Origin: Bacillota bacterium
GTDB lineage: Bacteria > Bacillota_H > UBA994 > UBA5500
Assembly: GCA_012727835.1 (NCBI GenBank)
Contig: JAAYGE010000045.1
Location: 1-5,361 of the forward strand
DNA: 5,361 nt
Direction: 5' to 3'
Position numbers and translations under genes: made by a program. Below the pieces are notes generated by a model that saw only the letters and a list, made by a program, of their open reading frames with translations, had not been told where the DNA came from and did not search any database. Of this stretch, positions 1 through 5,361 are shown one piece after another. The number at the start of each line of letters is the position of its first letter. Within the stretch, counting starts at the first letter, position 1.

Positions 1-54
1 GCTCTATTGGTAGTAGATAAGAACTTTGCAAGGAAACTGGAGGAGTTGGCGTGA
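1..54 (+). CDS. C-terminal end of a YlxQ-like L7Ae-family protein (partial)
   Basis: Frame 1 is open from the left edge to a TGA at 52-54 and gives 17 residues, ALLVVDKNFARKLEELA. The hydrophobic strand, the D-[KR]-N-F-A step and the closing amphipathic helix resemble the C-terminus of YlxQ, a small L7Ae/L30e-fold protein thought to bind RNA. That gene normally sits directly before infB in the nusA operon of Firmicutes. The gene body lies outside the window, so the call rests on this short tail plus position. A non-coding upstream region is the main alternative, but the clean stop 22 bases before infB and the family-like tail make that less likely. Confidence 0.65.
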   Translation, partial: ALLVVDKNFARKLEELA

Positions 55-63
55 GAGTAAAAT

Positions 64-72
64 GGGAGGTGG
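64..72 (+). promoter_or_regulatory. Ribosome binding site of infB
   Basis: GGGAGGTGG lies four bases before the ATG at 77 and matches the anti-Shine-Dalgarno end of 16S rRNA well. Measured from its GGAGG core at 65-69, the spacing is 7 bases. It supports the start at 77, which also yields the family-typical N-terminus ([13 protein letters not shown]). Confidence 0.8.
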
Positions 73-76
73 CTAG

Positions 77-2290
77 ATGAGCAGAGTCAGAATTTACGAG
101 TTGGCTAAAGAGCTCAATATCCCTAGCAAGAAATTAGTTGAGGCGTTAGCGGATCTTGATTTAAATGTGAAAAATCACATGAGTACTGTTGACAAAGCAG
201 TCGCCGATATCATACGTGATGTATTAGCTCCTAAGGATAGTAAGGATGCAGTTAAGCAAAAGCAAGAAAAGCAAACTAAAGACAGCGATGTGAGCAAAAA
301 GGAGTCGGACACAAAACAGATGACAGCGAAAACAGACGCAACCGAAAAACTTCATACCGAACCGACAGTTGAATTTGATGAGCCTTCTGAACAGCTTTTA
401 GACGAAGACGAGTTTGTCCACCCCCGCGGTAGGGATGGGCGACGGGCAAAGAAGACGCGAGGGCGTAAGAAAGAGGCTAGTGGGAAGCAAGCTGATCGGC
501 GTAAGCGTGATCGAGGGCAACAAACCACTCCTAGTAAGGTTACGCTTCCTAAGGAAGACATCGTCGTTTCTGATCTAGCCAAGTTGCTCAGCCGTTCAGC
601 TACCGAACTAGTTCGCAAATTGATTGAGTTAGGTGTTATGGCGGCAGTAAACCAGGCCATTGATTCCGATACGGCAGCGTTAGTAGCTACTGAGCTGGGG
701 TATGAGGTTGAATTTGCAAATCCATCGCCGTCGGAATATGATAATCCTTTTGATATTCCAACTGAACCCGATAATCCTGAAGACCTACGTCCCAGACCTC
801 CTGTGGTAACCGTTATGGGACATGTGGACCATGGTAAGACCAGTCTGTTGGATGCTATCCGCCATACCAAGGTTACTGCCGGTGAGGCGGGGGGGATCAC
901 CCAGCATATTGGTGCCTATCAGGTTGAAGCCATGGGCGAGCTCATCACCTTTTTAGACACTCCGGGACACGAGGCTTTTACGTCTATGCGCGCACGGGGT
1001 GCTAAGGCTACCGACATAGCCATCTTAGTAGTGGCTGCCGATGACGGTGTTATGCCGCAAACCGTAGAAGCTATTAACCACGCTAAGGCGGCTGAGGTAC
1101 CCATCATAGTTGCGATCAATAAGATTGACCGTCGCCAAGCTAACCCGGACCGGGTTAAGCAGCAGCTAACCGAGTATGGTTTGATCCCGGAGGAGTGGGG
1201 CGGCGACACCATTTGTGTAAATGTATCGGCCACGGAGCTTATCGGTATCGATGAGCTACTTACCGCCGTTTTGACTTTGGCAGAGATGATGGAACTTAAG
1301 GCCAATCCCAACAAATTGGCGCGAGGCCTAGTCATTGAGTCTAAGATTGACAAAGGACGGGGACCGGTAGCCAGTGTATTGGTCCATGAAGGTACTCTGC
1401 ATGTGGGTGATACCATTTTAGCCGGTATGGCCTATGGCCGCATTCGGGCCATGCACAATGATTCGGGACGTCGAGTTAAGAAGGCTGGTCCTTCCGCACC
1501 GGTGGAGATAATTGGACTTTCAGAAGTACCGGAAGCCGGCGAACCCTTCATGGTATTTGAAGACGAAAAGGAAGCCCGCCGTTATTCCGAGTTGCTGCAT
1601 GAGAAGAAGAGAGAAGAGGAGCTGCAGGCCGCGCCTCGAGCCTCCCTGGATGATTTGTTCTCGCAAATTCAGCAGGGCCAGACAAAAGAATTGCGTATTA
1701 TTATTAAGGCCGATGTGCAAGGTTCTATTGAGGCCCTTGGCCAGTCGCTGGTGAAATTGAGTAACGAGGAAGTGGAAGTAAAGATAATCCATCAGGCGGT
1801 GGGAACGGTTACTGAAAGCGATATTCTTCTAGCCACGGCTTCCGATGCGGTCATTATCGGGTTTAATGTTCGCCCCGATGCCAACGTGCGTAAGATGGCA
1901 GAGCAACAAAAGGTGGATATTCGTCTTTATCGGGTTATTTACGATGCCATCGAAGATGTGGAGAAGGCGATTAAGGGTCTACTGGCACCAGTTTATAGGG
2001 AAGTTGTAGTAGGTCAGGCAGAAGTCCGACAGACATTTAAGGTGAGCCGAGTAGGAACTATCGCCGGTAGCTATGTGACCGACGGTAAGATAGTGCGTAA
2101 CGCGCAAGCCAGATTGATTCGCAACGGCATCATTGTGCATGAAGCGCGCATTGAGTCGTTGAAACGATTCAAGGATGACGTGCGCGAAGTAGCCGCCGGT
2201 TATGAATGCGGTATCGGGTTAGAGGGCTTTAATGATATTAAAGAAGGCGACATAATTGAAGTTTTCGCCATGGAGGAAGTGCCAAAATAG
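77..2290 (+). CDS. infB: Translation initiation factor IF2
   Basis: This is the GTPase that brings fMet-tRNA to the 30S P site and drives 50S joining; it acts in the cytoplasm. The 737-residue product is complete. An IF2_N domain (about 1-52) is followed by a low-complexity charged linker (about 53-155), acidic around 95-113 and strongly basic at 117-147. A second IF2_N domain lies at about 158-213. The G domain has G1 GHVDHGKT at 248-255, GGITQHIG at 272-279 (switch I/G2), DTPGH at 294-298 (G3), NKID at 348-351 (G4) and SAT at 384-386 (G5; the third residue is often K or L in relatives). Domain II starts near 415 ([16 protein letters not shown]), domain III near 538 ([13 protein letters not shown]), and the C-terminal fMet-tRNA-binding domain covers about 640-735 with GYECGIG at 708-714. 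Length and architecture are typical of Firmicutes IF2. It ends in TAG, and the frame then stays open into rbfA. No clear internal start with a good binding site for a shorter isoform was seen. Confidence 0.99.
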   Translation: MSRVRIYELAKELNIPSKKLVEALADLDLNVKNHMSTVDKAVADIIRDVLAPKDSKDAVKQKQEKQTKDSDVSKKESDTKQMTAKTDATEKLHTEPTVEFDEPSEQLLDEDEFVHPRGRDGRRAKKTRGRKKEASGKQADRRKRDRGQQTTPSKVTLPKEDIVVSDLAKLLSRSATELVRKLIELGVMAAVNQAIDSDTAALVATELGYEVEFANPSPSEYDNPFDIPTEPDNPEDLRPRPPVVTVMGHVDHGKTSLLDAIRHTKVTAGEAGGITQHIGAYQVEAMGELITFLDTPGHEAFTSMRARGAKATDIAILVVAADDGVMPQTVEAINHAKAAEVPIIVAINKIDRRQANPDRVKQQLTEYGLIPEEWGGDTICVNVSATELIGIDELLTAVLTLAEMMELKANPNKLARGLVIESKIDKGRGPVASVLVHEGTLHVGDTILAGMAYGRIRAMHNDSGRRVKKAGPSAPVEIIGLSEVPEAGEPFMVFEDEKEARRYSELLHEKKREEELQAAPRASLDDLFSQIQQGQTKELRIIIKADVQGSIEALGQSLVKLSNEEVEVKIIHQAVGTVTESDILLATASDAVIIGFNVRPDANVRKMAEQQKVDIRLYRVIYDAIEDVEKAIKGLLAPVYREVVVGQAEVRQTFKVSRVGTIAGSYVTDGKIVRNAQARLIRNGIIVHEARIESLKRFKDDVREVAAGYECGIGLEGFNDIKEGDIIEVFAMEEVPK

Positions 2291-2302
2291 AACCGTCGGA
2301 TT

Positions 2303-2308
2303 AGGAGG
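2303..2308 (+). promoter_or_regulatory. Ribosome binding site that decides the rbfA start
   Basis: AGGAGG directly abuts the first ATG (2309), which would leave no spacer. It lies six bases before the second in-frame ATG (2315), a normal spacing. It therefore favours initiation at 2315. Confidence 0.8.
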
Positions 2309-2314
2309 ATGGTT

Positions 2315-2692
2315 ATGGCTCAGTATCGAGCAGAGAGATTGCAGGGTCTCTTGCAGGTGGAACTAAGCGACATTATTCATGGTTCTCTTAAAGATCCGCG
2401 GGTTGGCTTTGTCTCGGTGACTGCGGTAGAAGTTTCGCGTGACTTGCGGCACGTGAAAGCTTTCGTCAGTGTTATGGGGGATGAGGCCGAGCAAGAGCAA
2501 ACTGTTGCCACCTTGAATAACGCAGCCGACTATATTCGCACTGAGATTGGTAAGCGTATTCGACTTAGACATACGCCCGAGATTATTTTCCGGCTAGATA
2601 AGTCTATTGAGTATGGCACCCATATCAATGCCTTGTTGCGGAAGCTGAAGGAAGAAGAACAAGGAGCGAAACGAGGTCCCCAGGATGGTTAG
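2315..2692 (+). CDS. rbfA: Ribosome-binding factor A
   Basis: RbfA is a small KH-fold protein that binds the immature 30S subunit near 16S helix 1 and helps late maturation, including in cold growth. The product from 2315 is 125 residues (MAQYRAERL...), normal for the family. Recognisable blocks are DPRVGFVSVTAVEVSRDL at 27-44, the strand HVKAFVSVMG at 46-55, the helix pair around LNNAADYIRTEIGKRI (67-82), and LRHTPEIIFRLDKSIEYG at 84-101, followed by a charged tail. An ATG two codons earlier (2309) is in frame but touches the Shine-Dalgarno, so I chose 2315. The YlxP gene often found between infB and rbfA in Bacillus is absent. The 3' end overlaps the next gene by 8 bases, suggesting translational coupling. 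A second in-frame stop (TAA, 2696-2698) follows the TAG after one codon. Confidence 0.97.
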   Translation: MAQYRAERLQGLLQVELSDIIHGSLKDPRVGFVSVTAVEVSRDLRHVKAFVSVMGDEAEQEQTVATLNNAADYIRTEIGKRIRLRHTPEIIFRLDKSIEYGTHINALLRKLKEEEQGAKRGPQDG

Positions 2693-3650
2693 CGATAAGG
2701 ATATGAAGAAAGTAGCGGCTGCCTTACAGGAGGCTAGCCGCCTGCTTTTATTGGCCCACGTTTCCCCCGATGGCGACAGCCTCGGTTCTTTACTTGCGCT
2801 GCGGCACGCCTTGTTGCGTCGTGGGAAGCAGGTGAGTGTTTATGTAGAAGGGGGCGTACCCACCAAATATCACTTCCTACCCGGTTCTCAATCGGTAGTA
2901 GCCTGCCCGGAGCAGCTGCCGAAGGGGCTGGATACGGTGGTAGTATTAGATTGTGGCGAATGGGAGCGGGTGGGGCTTGCGGCCGAGCGCTTTGCTGGGA
3001 AATCGGTGAGCAATATTGATCATCATCGCACTTCTAAGGGGCTAGGACAAGCTAACTACTTGGATAGCGAGGCAGCCGCCACCGGCCTCTTACTGTTCCG
3101 TCTGTTTAAATATTGGGGGGAAGAGATAGATGCCCCTATAGCCACCTGTTTGTACACCGCCCTAGCTGGTGATACCGGATTTTTCCGCTACAGTAATACG
3201 ACGGCTGAGGTACACCGAGTTGCAGCCGATTTGCTGGCGGCAGGCGCTCAGCAAACTTTGATATACGAAAATATGGAGGACAAGTCCTTCTCCTACTTGA
3301 AAGCTCTGGGGCTGGTTCTGGAGCGGCTTGAGACTTTCGCGTCGGGAAAAGGCGCCTTTAGCTATCTTACGGCCAAGGATTTAGAGCAGCTAGATATGCA
3401 GATTGCTGACGCCGACGGGTTTGTTAATTATCCTCGGTCGTTGAGCGGAACTCTGGTGGCAGCCTTTTTTATCGAATTGGAGCCGGGAACTTATAAGGTT
3501 AGTCTGCGGTCCCGGGAGCCCCTGGATGTTAGTGCCGTTGCCGGCCTTTTCGGAGGGGGCGGACATGCCCGTGCCGCCGGCTGTACCATGCATGGAAGTC
3601 TAGAAGAGTGTGTACAGAGTTTGGCGGCGGCGGTCCATGAGGTGGGATAG
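2685..3650 (+). CDS. nrnA: DHH/DHHA1 phosphoesterase, NrnA-type oligoribonuclease/pAp phosphatase
   Basis: NrnA-type enzymes are metal-dependent cytoplasmic phosphoesterases that degrade 2-5 nt RNAs (nanoRNA) and dephosphorylate pAp to AMP; some relatives also act on pGpG or c-di-AMP products. The 321-residue product is full length. The DHH domain shows motif I AHVSPDGDSLGS (24-35; H25, D29, D31), motif II VVVLDCG (85-91; D89), motif III NIDHH (110-114) and motif IV AGDTGFFRYSNTT (161-173; D163). The C-terminal DHHA1 domain carries the substrate-binding signature FGGGGHARAAGC (289-300). All expected metal ligands are present. GAGGT at 2673-2677, seven bases before the ATG, supports the start, which overlaps rbfA. 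An ATG six codons later (2703) is possible but has a weaker site. Location between rbfA and truB is common in Clostridia. The sub-family assignment rests on motifs, length and context; exact substrate preference cannot be read from the sequence. Confidence 0.93.
   Translation: MVSDKDMKKVAAALQEASRLLLLAHVSPDGDSLGSLLALRHALLRRGKQVSVYVEGGVPTKYHFLPGSQSVVACPEQLPKGLDTVVVLDCGEWERVGLAAERFAGKSVSNIDHHRTSKGLGQANYLDSEAAATGLLLFRLFKYWGEEIDAPIATCLYTALAGDTGFFRYSNTTAEVHRVAADLLAAGAQQTLIYENMEDKSFSYLKALGLVLERLETFASGKGAFSYLTAKDLEQLDMQIADADGFVNYPRSLSGTLVAAFFIELEPGTYKVSLRSREPLDVSAVAGLFGGGGHARAAGCTMHGSLEECVQSLAAAVHEVG
3639..3646 (+). promoter_or_regulatory. Ribosome binding site that decides the truB start
   Basis: GAGGTGGG within the last codons of nrnA lies 8 bases before the ATG at 3655. 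It favours that ATG over the in-frame upstream candidates at 3610 and 3637, which would add residues that do not resemble TruB. Confidence 0.75.
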
Positions 3651-4113
3651 AATCATGACCGATGGATTCATAAATCTACTGAAGCCGCCCGGGCTTACTT
3701 CCCATGGAGCCGTCAGTCAAATGCGCCGTCTCTTGAAGACGCGGGCAATAGGACATGCGGGTACCCTGGATCCGGCGGCCAGCGGCGTGCTGCCTCTGGC
3801 GGTGGGGAAGGCAACCCGCCTGTTGGAATACATAGTGGAGCAGGATAAGACCTATATCGGTGAGGTTACCTTTGGAGTGCTTACCGATACGCTGGATCAG
3901 GAAGGTCAAATTCTGTGGCAAGCCCCTCGGCCACCAAGCGTTGATTTTGCCCAATTGGAAAAGGTATTAGCGTCCATGGTCGGTGAGAGGGAACAAGTTC
4001 CCCCGGCCTATTCGGCCATTAAGTATCAGGGGCGCCCCTTGTATGAGTACGCTAGAGCTGGTAAGATTGTTCAGGTGCCAGCCAGGCCTATCACCATTCA
4101 TGCCCTTACTATT

Positions 4114-4116
4114 TAA
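4114..4116 (+). other. Premature in-frame stop codon (TAA) within truB
   Basis: TAA at codon 154 lies in the short strand between the RPITIHALTI segment and CSKGTYVRS. From memory of family members this position is usually a hydrophobic residue, often Leu. TTA (Leu) differs from TAA by one base, so TTA to TAA is a simple explanation. The following base is T, giving an efficient UAAU termination context rather than a leaky one. Confidence 0.9.
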
Positions 4117-4540
4117 TCTTTTCAGGCCGACCCTTGGCCCCGGCTGCTCTTTTGCCTGCGTTGCTCCAAAGGTACCTATGTGCGCAGCCTGGTCCAAGAA
4201 ATAGCCCAACGGCTGGGTACTCAGGGTACTTTGACATTCCTGTTGCGGGCGCAAGTCGGAGAGTTTTCTGTGGATAATGCCTATACCTTGGAGGAGATTG
4301 AACGCCTGGTAGAGGAGGGGCAAGGGGACAAATGCCTTTTGCCGACAGCTTCCGCCTTGCGAGGTTGGCCAGAAATTCGCCTCGATTTGACTACTGCACG
4401 ACGCTTTTTACAGGGACAGCGTATCAAGTTGGCCCATGTCACTCAAAGTGGGCCGGTAGCCGTCTATCAAGCGGAGATGTTCTTGGGTGTAGGTAACATT
4501 AAGCAGGGCATTTTGGCACCGCGCAAGGTATTAGCTAAGT

Positions 4541-4546
4541 GGGAGG
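4541..4546 (+). promoter_or_regulatory. Probable ribosome binding site of ribF, widely spaced
   Basis: GGGAGG inside the end of truB lies 13 bases before the ribF ATG at 4560, longer than the usual 5-9. With the truB stop overlapping the start (ATGA), initiation probably relies partly on ribosomes finishing truB. An in-frame TGA at 4554-4556 rules out any earlier ribF start. Confidence 0.55.
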
Positions 4547-4559
4547 AACTATCTGAACT

Positions 4560-5361
4560 ATGATCGTCACGCAAGATTTTGCTGCCTTGCCACCGGGGCC
4601 GCGGGTTTTTGCCCTCGGCAACTTTGATGGCGTACATCGCGGACATCAAGCCCTATTACTACATGCGATCGACTTGGCGCGCCAGCGACAAGGCGTTGCG
4701 ATTGCCATGGGTTTTTTCCCCCATCCACTTAAGGTTTTAGGGCAAAGGGTAGAAACTATCACTACTGAGAAAGCCAAACAGCGCCTCTTTCAGAATCTCG
4801 GTTTGGCTGCCTATTTTGCTCTGCCTTTCAATAAAGAAGTGGCTGCAATGTCACCGGCCGATTTTGTGCAACAAATTCTAATTGAGCAGGCTAAGGCCGA
4901 TGCGGTTGTGGTTGGTTTTAACTATAGTTTTGGTCATAAGGCGGCCGGTACGCCCACCTATTTGCAGCAGACTTTGGCTGAACAGGGAATAGAGGTTCAC
5001 ATTATACCACCAGTGGTTTACGATGGCGCTCCCGTTAGTAGTAGTCGTATCCGCCGTTGTATCAGAGAAGGAGACCTAGATACGGTAGAAGGCTTGCTAG
5101 GGCGCCCTTATAGTATTACGGGAGTTGTACAAAGGGGTGACCAACGAGGACGTTTACTCGGCTTCCCCACGGCCAACCTTTACCACTTAGATGATTTTGC
5201 CTTGCCGCCCTATGGTGTTTATGTTGCCGAGGTAGTCGGCTTGGGGATAGGCATGGCCAACTTAGGTGTGCGTCCCACCTACCCGCAGGCGGGGCCCACC
5301 CTAGAAGTCCATATTTTTGACTTTGCTGGTGACCTTTATGGTCAAGAAATAGAGGTAAAGC
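4560..5361 (+). CDS. ribF: Bifunctional riboflavin kinase/FMN adenylyltransferase (3' end missing)
   Basis: RibF phosphorylates riboflavin to FMN and adenylates FMN to FAD in the cytoplasm. The ATG at 4560 opens a frame that runs off the right edge after 267 codons; bacterial RibF is usually about 300-320 residues, so roughly the last 40-50 are missing. The N-terminal FMN adenylyltransferase domain shows GNFDGVHRGHQ (20-30, with the HxGH nucleotidyltransferase signature), FFPHPLKVL (52-60), VGFNYSFGHKAAGT (118-131) and VSSSRIR (159-165). The C-terminal flavokinase domain begins near 180 with GRPYSITGVV, then RGDQRGRLLGFPTANL (192-207), PPYGVYVAEV (216-225), NLGVRPTY (234-241) and LEVHIFDFAGDLYGQEIEV (248-266), whose Glu249 fits the catalytic base position of the family. 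The start codon overlaps the truB TGA, the usual coupled arrangement, and is the only possible start because a TGA lies two codons upstream. The premature stop in truB could reduce its translation. No FMN riboswitch is expected or seen here. Confidence 0.97.
   Translation, partial: MIVTQDFAALPPGPRVFALGNFDGVHRGHQALLLHAIDLARQRQGVAIAMGFFPHPLKVLGQRVETITTEKAKQRLFQNLGLAAYFALPFNKEVAAMSPADFVQQILIEQAKADAVVVGFNYSFGHKAAGTPTYLQQTLAEQGIEVHIIPPVVYDGAPVSSSRIRRCIREGDLDTVEGLLGRPYSITGVVQRGDQRGRLLGFPTANLYHLDDFALPPYGVYVAEVVGLGIGMANLGVRPTYPQAGPTLEVHIFDFAGDLYGQEIEVK

Larger units (their letters stand above)
3655..4563 (+). pseudogene. truB: tRNA pseudouridine-55 synthase, interrupted by an in-frame TAA
   Basis: TruB isomerises U55 to pseudouridine in the T-loop of most elongator tRNAs. 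The start at 3655 gives MTDGFINLLKPPGLTSH, the normal N-terminus. Codons 1-153 include GHAGTLDPAASGVLP (33-47) with the catalytic Asp39, DKTYIGEVTFGVLTDTLD (64-81; conserved Tyr67) and PPAYSAIKYQGRPLYEYAR (116-134). Codon 154 is TAA (4114-4116). The same frame then resumes with CSKGTYVRSL (170-179; conserved Arg177), the rest of the catalytic domain and a TruB C-terminal domain with FLGVGNIKQGILAPRKVL, ending in TGA at 4561-4563. Total length would be 302 codons, normal for bacterial TruB, so nothing else is missing. As read, translation gives a 153-residue fragment that has the catalytic Asp but lacks the RNA-binding and folding elements downstream; the only later start-like codon is a GTG at 4180, inside the core motif. 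The cause is a single-codon change (real mutation or base-call error), not an indel. Identity is certain; whether it is truly inactive is not. Confidence 0.9.

Noticed and set aside
233..540. Low-complexity charged region in infB as possible foreign insertion
   Set aside because: IF2 proteins normally have a variable charged linker between the N-terminal domains; the charge pattern and position are typical.
352..900. 182-codon open frame on the minus strand opposite infB
   Set aside because: It lies wholly within the well-conserved infB coding sequence, shows no recognisable domain and has a Ser/Arg-rich composition expected from antisense reading.
919..1416. 165-codon open frame on the minus strand opposite the IF2 G domain
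   Set aside because: It is a shadow of infB; the product is low-complexity Ser/Ala/Thr-rich with no family features.
3463..3470. Run of Ts as a possible terminator
   Set aside because: It lies inside nrnA, coding for conserved hydrophobic residues, with no GC-rich hairpin before it.
3983..4204. Plus-strand open frame in another phase that crosses the truB stop
   Set aside because: Using it to bypass the TAA would require two compensating frameshifts, and its product does not resemble TruB, whereas the original frame does on both sides.
4231..4278. TTGACA at 4231 and GATAAT at 4273 as a possible promoter for ribF
   Set aside because: The spacing between the hexamers is 36 bases, far from 16-18, and no -10-like hexamer sits at the right distance from the TTGACA.
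4180..4563. GTG at 4180 as an independent start for the 3' half of truB
   Set aside because: It falls inside the conserved CSKGTYVRS core (Val176) with no convincing ribosome binding site; a protein starting there would lack half the catalytic domain.
4710..4740. FFPHP in RibF in place of the more common FDPHP
   Set aside because: The residue after the first Phe varies among RibF relatives (for example FEPQP in E. coli), and all other motifs are intact, so this is normal variation.

Overview
This window is an ordinary, tightly packed stretch of a bacterial translation-factor operon, read entirely on the + strand. The order is the end of a ylxQ-like L7Ae-family gene, infB (translation initiation factor IF2), rbfA (ribosome-binding factor A), a DHH/DHHA1 phosphoesterase of the NrnA type, truB (tRNA pseudouridine-55 synthase) and ribF (riboflavin kinase/FAD synthetase, cut by the right edge). 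The nusA-ylxR-ylxQ-infB-rbfA-nrnA-truB-ribF order is typical of Firmicutes, particularly Clostridia. Purine-rich Shine-Dalgarno sequences and a roughly balanced base composition fit that. I cannot name a genus from the sequence.

Layout: positions 1-54 hold the last 17 codons of the ylxQ-like gene. infB follows after 22 bases. The gap from infB to rbfA is 24 bases if rbfA starts at the better-spaced ATG at 2315. rbfA and nrnA overlap by 8 bases, nrnA and truB are 4 bases apart, and the truB stop overlaps the ribF start by 3 bases. There is no intergenic stretch over 300 bases, and I see no internal promoter, terminator, RNA gene, repeat or mobile element. Transcription presumably enters from upstream of the window.

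The one real anomaly is in truB. A TAA stop at 4114-4116 (codon 154 of 302) interrupts an otherwise intact gene. The same reading frame continues on the far side with good TruB sequence, including the CSKGTYVRS core motif and the C-terminal domain. This is therefore a single-codon nonsense change or base-call error, not a frameshift. It may also matter for ribF, whose start is embedded in the end of truB.

Functionally, the genes join translation initiation (IF2), 30S maturation (RbfA), tRNA modification (TruB), turnover of very short RNAs and pAp (NrnA) and flavin cofactor synthesis (RibF). I found no sign of a previously undescribed system here. The truB stop, and what it implies for ribF expression, is what deserves checking.
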